Shown one piece after another: positions 1 to 6,378 of a stretch of 7,795 bases of DNA. Both the position numbers and the translations under genes were made by a program. Source of the DNA: Oscillospiraceae bacterium (GTDB lineage Bacteria; Bacillota; Clostridia; Oscillospirales; Ruminococcaceae). How positions within the stretch are numbered: position 1 is the stretch's first letter; each line of letters opens with the position of its first letter. The stretch lies in NCBI GenBank assembly GCA_900762805.1, contig CAAFHY010000143.1, positions 1 through 7,795 on the forward strand, in the 5' to 3' direction. The notes under the pieces were generated by a model that saw nothing but the letters and a program-made list of their open reading frames with translations, did no database searches and was not told the DNA's origin.

Positions 1-1226
1 AGATAGGCTATGAAGAACAGGAACAGCAGCCCCATCACGATGATGGCGGGGGTCGAGGTCAGCAGCCGGCCGAGCGTATCGGCCGCCACAATGAAGATGC
101 TTTTTTCGATGGCTTCGCGGGCGACAAGATTGATGGTGCCGGCCGAACGGCCGTCGTAAAAGACCTCGGCCGTGCCGATGATGTCTCCCGGCGCGACGGG
201 GGCGGGCACGCTCTCCGGCAGCTCGCAGCGGTAGGTGACCTCCGGCTGTTCGCCCTTGGCGAACAGCGTGTAAAGCTCCCGGTCGGGGTAGAGCACCAGC
301 GTGTCCTTTTGGGCGCTGCCCGTCACCTTGACCTGGGCCGCCACGGTGTTGCCGTCGATGGGCGACAGCACCGACAGATTGAGAAAGCACCAGCGGTAAA
401 GGGCGGCCGTTTCGGCAAAGACGCTGCCGTATTCGCAGCCCATCAGCACGATGAGATAGCGGTCGCCGCCGTAGGAGGCCGTCGAGGCCAGACAGTGTCC
501 GGCTGACTTGGTATAGCCCGTCTTGATGCCGCGCAGCGGCGCATAGTAGCTGCTGCTGCCGCTCAGCATGGCAAGGTTGGTGGTGTAGATGGTGCGCGCC
601 TCGGCGCGGTCGGTCGCCGGCAGCTGATAGGTTGTTTTCTGCGTGATCTCGTAAAGCGCTGTGTTCTGATACAGCGCCTGCGCTAGCAGCGCAATGTCGT
701 GCGCCGTGCTGACGTGCCCCTCGGCGTCAAGCCCGTGGGGGTTGACAAAGCGGGTGCTTTTCATGCCGAGCTCGGCCGCCTTGCTGTTCATGGCATCGAT
801 GAATTCGTTATAGCCGAAATGAAGCGCGATGGAGGTGGCCGCTTCGTTGCCCGATGGGATGAGCAGGGCATGCAGCATATCGTAGAGCGTCAGCGTCTCG
901 CCGGGCACAAGGCCGCTGACTGAGATGTTGCTGTAGCCCTCGAAGAAGCCCCAGATGTTGACCGGCACCGTGACATTCGTTTCCTTGAGCTGGCCGCCGC
1001 TCAAATCATAGGCCACCAGCGCCGTCATCATTTTGGTGAGCGAGGCGATGGAGCGCACGGTGTTTTCATTTTTGGTGTAGACGGTCTGGCCGAGGTCGAG
1101 GTTGACAATGACGGCGCTTTGGGCCGTCAGCTCGACATCGGGCGTCGGCAGCCCGGCCGCCTGCGCCGGCAGCGCCAGCAGCAGGATGAGGGCCAGCATC
1201 AGAACAAAGGGTCGGGATCTTTTCAT
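1..1226 (-). CDS. D-alanyl-D-alanine carboxypeptidase, PBP5/DacF family (3' end off window)
   Basis: Penicillin-binding serine peptidase that removes the terminal D-Ala from peptidoglycan pentapeptides outside the membrane, limiting cross-linking. The 408 visible codons begin with a signal peptide (basic MKRSR, hydrophobic 7-19, likely cleavage after AQA at 21-23). The three family motifs are intact: SLTK at 62-65 (nucleophile S62, K65), SGN at 125-127 and KTG at 235-237. A beta-rich PBP5 C-terminal domain follows at about 286-372. A hydrophobic stretch starting near 393 looks like a true membrane-spanning helix rather than the amphipathic anchor common in this family; it is cut by the left edge. 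The ATG at 1226 is chosen because GAAAGG lies 7 nt upstream and the signal peptide starts there. It begins 19 nt after recG, so it is probably the fourth gene of that operon. The family call is firm; the paralogue (dacA, dacB or dacF type) cannot be decided. Confidence 0.95.
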   Translation of the reverse strand, partial: MKRSRPFVLMLALILLLALPAQAAGLPTPDVELTAQSAVIVNLDLGQTVYTKNENTVRSIASLTKMMTALVAYDLSGGQLKETNVTVPVNIWGFFEGYSNISVSGLVPGETLTLYDMLHALLIPSGNEAATSIALHFGYNEFIDAMNSKAAELGMKSTRFVNPHGLDAEGHVSTAHDIALLAQALYQNTALYEITQKTTYQLPATDRAEARTIYTTNLAMLSGSSSYYAPLRGIKTGYTKSAGHCLASTASYGGDRYLIVLMGCEYGSVFAETAALYRWCFLNLSVLSPIDGNTVAAQVKVTGSAQKDTLVLYPDRELYTLFAKGEQPEVTYRCELPESVPAPVAPGDIIGTAEVFYDGRSAGTINLVAREAIEKSIFIVAADTLGRLLTSTPAIIVMGLLFLFFIAY

Positions 1227-1233
1227 AGCAGAG

Positions 1234-1239
1234 CCTTTC
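1234..1239 (-). promoter_or_regulatory. Ribosome binding site of the carboxypeptidase gene
   Basis: On the minus strand this reads GAAAGG, 7 nt before the ATG at 1226, and sits inside the 19-nt recG-carboxypeptidase gap. It supports independent initiation of the last visible gene of the operon. No promoter is visible in so short a gap. Confidence 0.7.
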
Positions 1240-1245
1240 AATGGA

Positions 1246-3288
1246 CTAATTAAAGACGCCGCGCGCGGCAAACAGGCGCTCGACGGCCTGCCGCAGCAGC
1301 GCATGATCGGGGTGCGAAAGCTCCGGGTCGGCGTCGAGCAGCGCGCTGGCGGCCTCATAGGCGGAGGCCAGCAGATTGCCGTCGCCAAAGGCGTCGGACA
1401 GCTGCAGATCGGGCAGGCCGTGCTGCTTTTTGCCGAAAAACTGGCCGGGGCCGCGCTGCTCCAGATCGTACTGGGCGATGCGGAAGCCGTCGGCATTGTC
1501 GCACAGGAAGCGCAGGCGGGCGCGGGCCTGCCGGCTCCGGCTGTCGCTGACCAGGATGCAACTGCTCTCGTTGCCGCGCCGCCCGACGCGCCCGCGCAGC
1601 TGGTGCAGCTCGGACAGGCCGTAGCGCTCGGCGTTTTCCACAATCATGATGGTGGCGTGGCTGATGTCGATGCCCACCTCGATGACGGTGGTGCTGACCA
1701 GCACATCGACCTCGCCGGCGGCGAAGCTGTTGATAATATGGGTCTTTTCGGCCGGCTTGATACGCCCGTGCAGCAGTGCCACCCGCAGCTGGGGCAGCCG
1801 CCTTTGCAGCTCGGCGCAGTAGCCGACGGCGCTTTCCAGCTCCGATTCGGTCTCGCCGTCGCCGATGAGAGGGCAGACGATGTAGCTGCCGTAGCCGGCG
1901 GCGGCGTTTTTGCGCACGAATTCCAGATAACGGGCGCGGTAGCTGCTGTTGACCAGATAGGTGCGGATGGGCTTGCGGCCGGCCGGCAGCTCGTTGAGGG
2001 TCGAGATGTCCAGCTCGCCGTAGATGACCAGCGCCAGCGAGCGCGGGATGGGCGTGGCCGAGAGAAAGAGCGTGTGCGGATGATCGCCCTTTCGGGATAG
2101 CCCCGCGCGCTGATCGACGCCGAAGCGGTGCTGCTCGTCGGCCACCACAAGCCCCAGACGGCTGAACACCACCTGCTCGCCCAGCAGCGCATGGGTGCCG
2201 ATCAGAACGTCGATCTCACCGGCGGCCAGCGCCTGAAGGATGCTTTTGCGGCGGGCGCCCTTGACGGAGGAGGTCAGCAGCGCCGTGCGCACGCCGAAGG
2301 GCGACAGCATTTGGTGCAGTGTGTCGGCGTGCTGCTCGCTCAGCAGCTCGCTGGGGGCCATAAAGGCGCTTTGGTAGCCGCTCTTGTATGCACAGTAGAC
2401 GGCGGCGGCCGCCACGGCTGTTTTGCCGCTGCCGACGTCGCCCTGCAGAAGGCGGTTCATCGGCAGACCGGCGGCCAGATCGCGGCTGATCTCGCCGCTG
2501 CACCGCCGCTGTGCGCCGGTGGGCGAAAAGGGCAGCGACTGCCAGAAGGGAGACGGGTCGGCGCAGCTGAAGGCCGGCCCCGCTTCGCGGGCAGTGCGCC
2601 GCTTGAGGTAGGAAAGCCCCAGCCCCAGCTCCAGCACCTGCTCAAAGGCAAAACGGCGGCGGGCCTGCGCGGCCTCGGCGGCCGAGCGCGGGAAATGGAC
2701 GCTCTGCATGGCCTGCCCGACGGGCAGCAGTCCGTAGCGCGCCAGCAGATCGGGCGGCAGCGGTTCGGGGAGCTGCCCGCCGCAAAGGGTCAGCGCCGTT
2801 TGGACGAAGCCGGCGATGGTGCGGGAGGCCAGCCCCTCGGTGGCGGGGTAGACGGGGAACAGCCGCCCCGCCTCGCGCGGGCCGACCAGCGCGGGGTTGA
2901 CCGTCTCGCGCCGCGTAAGGCCGCCGGAAAAGCGGCCGTAGAGCAGATAGCTGCCCCCGACGGCCAGCTTGGGCGGGGTGTAGGGGTTGTTGAAATAGGT
3001 GATATCAAGCAGACAGCTGCCGCTTTCGGCCAGCAGCTTCTGCATGAGGCGGCCGCCCGGCAGGCGGGCCGGCGGGCGCTTTTCCAGAATGGTCACCCGC
3101 ACGGCGGCGGGGGCATCGGGCGGCGCGGCCGACAGCTCGACAGGCGACGTGTAGTCGATATAATCGCGCGGAAAGGTATACAGAAGGGCGCCAACAGTAT
3201 CGACGCCCAGCTTGCCAAGAAGGCGTGCGCGCTGTTCGCCCACGCCCTTCAAATAGCGGATATCCTGTTTCAGTACGTTCGTGGTCAC
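1246..3288 (-). CDS. recG: ATP-dependent DNA helicase RecG
   Basis: Superfamily 2 branch-migrating helicase that regresses stalled replication forks and processes Holliday junctions and D-loops in the cytoplasm. The protein is 680 aa, matching the family (E. coli about 693). The N-terminal wedge/OB region spans about 1-230, including the LKGVGEQRA motif that usually opens RecG. The helicase core shows a Q-type motif (SPTGAQ, 255-260), Walker A GDVGSGKT (283-290), GTHALL, the RecG-type DEQH box (384-387), SAT (410-412), and motifs V and VI ending in QLRGRVGR (563-570). The TRG region then follows at about 591-625 (RFLCDNADGF to FFGKKQHG), which couples ATP hydrolysis to translocation. An in-frame ATG at 3456 would add 56 residues that do not resemble RecG and lie inside fakA. 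The GTG at 3288 gives a normal N-terminus and overlaps the fakA stop by 4 nt, so I use it. Confidence 0.97.
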   Translation of the reverse strand: MTTNVLKQDIRYLKGVGEQRARLLGKLGVDTVGALLYTFPRDYIDYTSPVELSAAPPDAPAAVRVTILEKRPPARLPGGRLMQKLLAESGSCLLDITYFNNPYTPPKLAVGGSYLLYGRFSGGLTRRETVNPALVGPREAGRLFPVYPATEGLASRTIAGFVQTALTLCGGQLPEPLPPDLLARYGLLPVGQAMQSVHFPRSAAEAAQARRRFAFEQVLELGLGLSYLKRRTAREAGPAFSCADPSPFWQSLPFSPTGAQRRCSGEISRDLAAGLPMNRLLQGDVGSGKTAVAAAAVYCAYKSGYQSAFMAPSELLSEQHADTLHQMLSPFGVRTALLTSSVKGARRKSILQALAAGEIDVLIGTHALLGEQVVFSRLGLVVADEQHRFGVDQRAGLSRKGDHPHTLFLSATPIPRSLALVIYGELDISTLNELPAGRKPIRTYLVNSSYRARYLEFVRKNAAAGYGSYIVCPLIGDGETESELESAVGYCAELQRRLPQLRVALLHGRIKPAEKTHIINSFAAGEVDVLVSTTVIEVGIDISHATIMIVENAERYGLSELHQLRGRVGRRGNESSCILVSDSRSRQARARLRFLCDNADGFRIAQYDLEQRGPGQFFGKKQHGLPDLQLSDAFGDGNLLASAYEAASALLDADPELSHPDHALLRQAVERLFAARGVFN
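3285..3288 (-). promoter_or_regulatory. fakA stop / recG start overlap (GTGA), translational coupling site
   Basis: On the minus strand the four bases read GTGA: GTG starts recG and TGA ends fakA. No convincing Shine-Dalgarno sequence lies in the roughly 20 nt upstream, so recG translation probably depends on ribosomes finishing fakA. The overlap is seen directly; coupling is an inference from the geometry. Confidence 0.8.
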
Positions 3289-4937
3289 GATTCGACCGAG
3301 ATGTAATAAGTATAGACCGGCATGCCGCCGCAGATGAGACTGGTTTCGATGTCGGGGCTGATGTGGGCCTTGGCGGCGTCCAGCAGCCGCTGGGCGCGTT
3401 CCTCCGGGACGCCCTCGCCGTAAATGACGGTCACAAAGGCGGTATCGTTGCCGCAAAGCTGCACGATCAGCTTCTGGGCGGCCTCGTCCGGCTCGCCGCC
3501 GCCAAAGGCCAGCTTGCCGTCAACCAGCGCCAGCGTTTCGCCCTCGGTGATGTGCTGGCCGTCGAACTCGGCTGTGCGCGAGGCATAGGTGATCTCGCCC
3601 GTCACGATGCGGCCGCGGGCCTCCTCCATATTGCGGAGATTGTCCTCCAGCGGCAGCGTTTCGTCAAAGGCCAGCATGGCGCCGATGCCCTGCGGGATGG
3701 TGCGGGTGGGGACGACGACGGCCTTGCGGTCGGCCAGCTTGACGGCCTGCGCCGCCGACAGCACGATGTTTTTATTGTTGGCCAGAATGAGGATATTTTC
3801 GGCCGACAGCGACTGCACGGCGTTGACGATATCCTCGGCGCTGGGGTTCATGGTCTGGCCGCCGCTGACGATGCGCTGTACGCCGAGATCGGCAAAGACG
3901 CTGCGCACGCCCTCGCCGGCCGCAACGGCCACAAAGGCGTACTTTTCATCGGTGCCGGGGGCGACATAGGGGAACGCATCCTTGCCGTTGCCGCTGCCGT
4001 TTCCGGCAGCCTCGGCCTCGGCCTTGCGCGCGGCGAACTGCTCAGCCAGATTTTCGACCTTGACATCGGTCAGCCGGCCGTGGCGAACGGCCTCGGTCAG
4101 CGCCTTTCCGGGGTGTTCGGTGTGCAGGTGGCACTTGATTTGCTCGGCCTCGTCGGTGCAGACGACGCTCTCGCCGATCGATTCCAGATAGGCGCGCAGG
4201 CGGGGATGGCTGGCGTTTTTGCCCTTCAGGACGGTGAATTCCGTGCAGTAGAGGCCGGCCAGACGCGGGTCGATGCCGTCCTCGGCGGGCTTGGGGGCCT
4301 CAGCGGCCTCGGCGCCCTCCAGAGGCAGCACACGGCCGGTTTTCAGGCAGTCGCAGATGGCGCCGGCGATCACGCAGTAGCCCTTGCCGCCCGAATCGAC
4401 GACGCCGGCCTTCTTGAGCACCGGCAGCAGGTCGGGGGTGGTGGCCAGCGTCTCCTCGGCCGCCGCGACATAGCTTTTCCACAGCGCGGCCGGCTCAAGG
4501 TCGGCGCTGCCGCTGACACGCTCGGCGGCGACGCGCGCCACCGTCAGGATGGTGCCCTCGGTCGGCTTCATAACGGCCTTGTAGGCATACTCCACGCCCT
4601 TGTTGAAGGCGGCGATAAAGTCGGCCGAGGAGGCCTCGGCCTTGCCGCGCATGGCGCGCTGGAAGCCGCGGAAAAGGAGAGACAGGATGACGCCGCTGTT
4701 GCCGCGGGCGCCGCGCAGCAGCGCCGAGGCGGCAGTCGAGGCGACCTGCTCAACGGTGCAGTCGTCCGGCATGGCCGTAAGATCGTTCACGGCGTTGCCG
4801 ATGGTCATCGACATATTGGTGCCGGTGTCGCCGTCAGGCACGGGGAATACGTTTAGCTCGTCAACCTCCTGGCGGTGGTTATGAATGGCGTGCGCCCCCG
4901 AAAGAAAGGCGTCACGCAGCTGTTTTCCTTTTATCAT
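3285..4937 (-). CDS. fakA: Fatty acid kinase catalytic subunit FakA (DAK2/YloV family)
   Basis: FakA phosphorylates fatty acids held by a FakB (DegV-family) partner, giving acyl-phosphate for phospholipid synthesis. The protein is 550 aa, the usual YloV/FakA length. The N-terminal DhaL/DAK2 kinase domain (about 1-205) carries NVFPVPDGDTGTNM (29-42), whose D35 and D37 are the expected Mg-ATP ligands, RGARGNSGVILS (75-86) and a DSGGKGY loop (181-187). The middle domain has C231 and the HLH pair H270/H272, which matches the Cys-His-His set reported to bind zinc in staphylococcal FakA; that mapping is by motif only. A low-complexity Ala/Glu/Gly/Asn linker (about 301-320) leads to the C-terminal domain with SGGQTMNPS (358-366), NNKNI (387-391) and TIPQG. 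It starts 6 nt after asp23, with AAGGAG 11 nt upstream. No fakB lies in the window; FakB genes are commonly elsewhere and in several copies. Confidence 0.95.
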   Translation of the reverse strand: MIKGKQLRDAFLSGAHAIHNHRQEVDELNVFPVPDGDTGTNMSMTIGNAVNDLTAMPDDCTVEQVASTAASALLRGARGNSGVILSLLFRGFQRAMRGKAEASSADFIAAFNKGVEYAYKAVMKPTEGTILTVARVAAERVSGSADLEPAALWKSYVAAAEETLATTPDLLPVLKKAGVVDSGGKGYCVIAGAICDCLKTGRVLPLEGAEAAEAPKPAEDGIDPRLAGLYCTEFTVLKGKNASHPRLRAYLESIGESVVCTDEAEQIKCHLHTEHPGKALTEAVRHGRLTDVKVENLAEQFAARKAEAEAAGNGSGNGKDAFPYVAPGTDEKYAFVAVAAGEGVRSVFADLGVQRIVSGGQTMNPSAEDIVNAVQSLSAENILILANNKNIVLSAAQAVKLADRKAVVVPTRTIPQGIGAMLAFDETLPLEDNLRNMEEARGRIVTGEITYASRTAEFDGQHITEGETLALVDGKLAFGGGEPDEAAQKLIVQLCGNDTAFVTVIYGEGVPEERAQRLLDAAKAHISPDIETSLICGGMPVYTYYISVES

Positions 4938-4943
4938 GCTGTT

Positions 4944-5303
4944 TTACTCTCCTTCGGCCATCATTTCGTCCACCGAAACGCTCATATGCGCGACGGTGAG
5001 CCCGGTAGCGCTTTCCACCGCATAGCGCACCTTGTGCGAGATGGCTTTGACGATGGCGGAGATATTCAGGCCGTAAATGACCTTGATGTGTATCTCGATT
5101 TCGAGCTTGCCGCCCACCTGCGAGACCTTGACGCCCTTTTCGGGGAAGTCAGAGCCGAACAGAAGGCTGCGGATGCCGTCAGCCGGGTCCTTGTTGACCA
5201 TGCCCACCACGCCGTAGCAGGAGGAGGCGACGGTGCCGACAAGATTGGCAAAGAATTCGTTTGTCAGGGAAACGGTGCCGAGTGCGGTAGCAATCTTGAC
5301 CAT
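4944..5303 (-). CDS. Asp23/Gls24 family envelope-associated protein (YloU-like)
   Basis: A 119-aa cytoplasmic protein of the Asp23/Gls24 (DUF322) family. The family features seen are the early GTVSLTNEFFANLVGTVASSCYGVVGM segment (split here by description: GTVSLT at 9-14, then CYGVVGM), a central strand pair KVSQVGGKLEIEIHIKVIYG, and the VRYAVESATGL-V-HMSVSVDEM tail typical of YloU. Asp23 proteins in staphylococci are membrane-associated through a partner and linked to envelope stress; the precise role of YloU is not established. It is the first gene after a strong promoter, with AAAGGAG 6 nt before the ATG, and its last codons contain the fakA ribosome binding site. The yloU-yloV order matches Bacillus subtilis, where these two genes also lie shortly before recG. 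Confidence 0.92.
   Translation of the reverse strand: MVKIATALGTVSLTNEFFANLVGTVASSCYGVVGMVNKDPADGIRSLLFGSDFPEKGVKVSQVGGKLEIEIHIKVIYGLNISAIVKAISHKVRYAVESATGLTVAHMSVSVDEMMAEGE
4949..4954 (-). promoter_or_regulatory. Ribosome binding site of fakA, inside the end of asp23
   Basis: The minus strand reads AAGGAG, formed by the last Glu-Gly-Glu codons of asp23, 11 nt before the fakA ATG at 4937. Because it is coding sequence of the upstream gene, terminating asp23 ribosomes would reach it directly, which favours coupled expression. Confidence 0.8.
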
Positions 5304-5309
5304 AGTTGA

Positions 5310-5316
5310 CTCCTTT
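5310..5316 (-). promoter_or_regulatory. Ribosome binding site of asp23
   Basis: The minus strand reads AAAGGAG, 6 nt before the ATG at 5303. It is a near-perfect Shine-Dalgarno sequence and fixes the asp23 start. Confidence 0.88.
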
Positions 5317-5331
5317 ACTGGTTTATACGAG

Positions 5332-5347
5332 TGCCGCCGGGGCGGCA
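5332..5347 (-). other. GC-rich hairpin in the asp23 5' leader
   Basis: The sequence is an almost perfect inverted repeat: TGCCGCC, two central bases, then GGCGGCA. In the transcript it can form at least a 6-bp stem with a 4-nt loop. It lies in the inferred leader of about 60 nt, between the predicted start of transcription (about 5364) and the ribosome binding site at 5310-5316. It could stabilise the 5' end of the operon mRNA or bind a protein. It is short enough to be chance in GC-rich DNA. Confidence 0.45.
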
Positions 5348-5370
5348 GTTGATTCTGTACAATCTATATA

Positions 5371-5399
5371 AGTATATCGTTCCGGCGGCGAAATGTCAA
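5371..5399 (-). promoter_or_regulatory. Housekeeping sigma promoter for the asp23-fakA-recG operon
   Basis: The minus strand shows a perfect -35 box TTGACA (5399-5394), a 17-nt spacer and a -10 box TATACT (5376-5371), one base from the TATAAT consensus. This is the optimum layout for sigma-A/sigma-70. Transcription would start near 5364, giving a leader of about 60 nt before the asp23 ATG at 5303. It stands out in a GC-rich region because the -10 area is locally AT-rich. No clear operator beyond the nearby GC repeats is seen. Confidence 0.9.
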
Positions 5400-5469
5400 G
5401 AAATTCACGGGGCCGTCTGCCGGCGGGCCGGAGGGATGGGCAGATGACAGCCTGCTGCCGCATATGCCG

Positions 5470-5500
5470 GAGCGCCCCGGCCGGAAGGGCCGGAGCGCTC
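5470..5500 (-). terminator. Strong GC hairpin after the ChbG-like gene, possible terminator without a U-tract
   Basis: The arms 5470-5482 and 5488-5500 form a 13-bp stem around a 5-nt loop. The single non-Watson-Crick position is G-U in the minus-strand transcript but C-A in the plus-strand one, which points to function in minus-strand RNA. It begins 27 nt after the ChbG-like stop codon, a typical terminator position. The following minus-strand bases (CCGGCATATGCGGCA) contain no run of T, so this is not a classical intrinsic terminator. It may act without a U-tract, mark a Rho-dependent end, or protect the mRNA 3' end. Confidence 0.55.
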
Positions 5501-5526
5501 TGAGCAGGGTGGGAGTGCGGGTGGCT

Positions 5527-6342
5527 TTAGTTGCTTTCCCGCTGGGTCCAATACTGGTCGAAGTTGATCAGCTCGATCTGGTTATCGTTGACCCACCGGC
5601 GGATGCGGGGCGAGCAGAGCATCTCCAATTCGCGGCCGCGGATCACCGAGAAGGTGGACATATCCATCAGCTCGCCGTCGCAGTAGCCGCAGTGGGTGGC
5701 CAGCATCGCATATTCGTGCCCGTCAAACTGGCAGCCGCCGGACAGCACGAACTGCTCCACATCCGTCTGCGCCTGCTCCTCCAGCGTATAGACGGGCTTG
5801 CTGTTGCCGAAAGCTACCTCTTTGTTGGAGTAGTACCAGCGCTTGCCGATATAAAGTTCATTTGTAGCAAAGCAATCAGCATTGAGATCGTACTTTTTGC
5901 GCAGATCGTTGGTCACCGCCTCGATCGTTGATGTCCAGAAGGAATGTCCCGCCAGATAGGAGGGCTTTTTCCCGACAAGGCTGATGAACCGCTTGATCTG
6001 GTTGTCGAATTCGAGATAGGCGTCCTCATAGGCAACGTCGGAGTCGGGATCCTTGTTTCGCTCAACGGAGGGGATAAAGCGCCCGTCGCTTCCGACAAGC
6101 GAGGGGATGAGAGCCGGGTCGGTCGCTGGCACGCCCGACACCAGATTGAGGTCCTGCCCGACCGAGACATAGGGGTACTGCCTGATCAATACGGCGGCGC
6201 GAAGGCCGGCCGGGCTGTTGGTCATCAGGCCGACGTCGGTCAGAATGCCGTCGCGGATGGCCTTGAGCGCGCCGTCGGTGATGCTGTCGGTCATGCCGTA
6301 GTCAGCGCAGCGGACGACCAGCTTTAAATTCTTGATGCTCAT
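5527..6342 (-). CDS. ChbG/YdjC (HpnK-like) family carbohydrate deacetylase homologue with altered active site
   Basis: A 271-aa protein of the ChbG/YdjC fold; characterised members remove acetyl groups from N-acetylated oligosaccharides such as chitobiose. Membership is shown by the opening strand and first motif (VVRCADYGMTDSI, from about 9), GILTDVGLMTNSPA, VGQDLNLVSGVP (61-72), PSYLAGHSF (127-135), and the C-terminal THCGYCDGEL (216-225), R235-EL and SPRIRRWV block ending in IELINF. Against the usual family motifs several key positions differ: ADDFG is ADYG-like (first Asp becomes A13, D14 kept), the His of GLHLNL is D64, and HxDxHxH retains only H133. Activity is therefore uncertain. ATG 6342 is chosen over an in-frame GTG at 6354, because that GTG overlaps the AAGGAG ribosome binding site. 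It follows the PTS gene by 36 nt and is presumably co-transcribed, suggesting it acts on, or senses, the imported sugar phosphate. Confidence 0.85.
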   Translation of the reverse strand: MSIKNLKLVVRCADYGMTDSITDGALKAIRDGILTDVGLMTNSPAGLRAAVLIRQYPYVSVGQDLNLVSGVPATDPALIPSLVGSDGRFIPSVERNKDPDSDVAYEDAYLEFDNQIKRFISLVGKKPSYLAGHSFWTSTIEAVTNDLRKKYDLNADCFATNELYIGKRWYYSNKEVAFGNSKPVYTLEEQAQTDVEQFVLSGGCQFDGHEYAMLATHCGYCDGELMDMSTFSVIRGRELEMLCSPRIRRWVNDNQIELINFDQYWTQRESN

Positions 6343-6353
6343 AATCTTTGACA

Positions 6354-6359
6354 CTCCTT
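6354..6359 (-). promoter_or_regulatory. Ribosome binding site that fixes the ChbG-like start
   Basis: The minus strand reads AAGGAG, 11 nt before the ATG at 6342. Its last G is also the first base of an in-frame GTG at 6354, so that GTG cannot be the start served by this site. No other Shine-Dalgarno sequence is visible in the AT-rich 36-nt gap after the PTS gene. Confidence 0.85.
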
Positions 6360-6378
6360 GATGCTTATTATTGATTTT

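Noticed and set aside
1102..3306. Two long plus-strand open frames (1102-2100 and 2128-3306) opposite the carboxypeptidase and recG
   Set aside because: Both are explained by third-position G/C bias of the real minus-strand genes; neither shows motifs or a convincing ribosome binding site.
3289..3456. N-terminal extension of recG starting at an ATG at 3456
   Set aside because: The added 56 residues are Arg/His-rich, lie entirely within fakA in another frame and do not resemble RecG; the GTG at 3288 gives the normal family length and N-terminus.
3225..4856. Plus-strand open frame of 543 codons opposite fakA
   Set aside because: It is antisense to a gene with conserved motifs throughout; its Ala/Gly/Asp/His/Val-rich composition is that of a GC-rich antisense shadow and it has no recognisable domain.
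5332..5347. Leader hairpin as an intrinsic terminator or riboswitch
   Set aside because: The stem is short, no T-run follows on the minus strand, and a leader of about 60 nt is too small for a known riboswitch; I record it only as a hairpin.
5464..5931. Plus-strand open frame covering the hairpin and the 3' part of the ChbG-like gene
   Set aside because: It begins inside the intergenic hairpin, lacks a ribosome binding site and is antisense to a well-supported gene.
6343..6354. GTG start at 6354 for the ChbG-like gene, giving 275 aa
   Set aside because: The GTG shares a base with the AAGGAG ribosome binding site that correctly serves the ATG at 6342, so it has no usable binding site.
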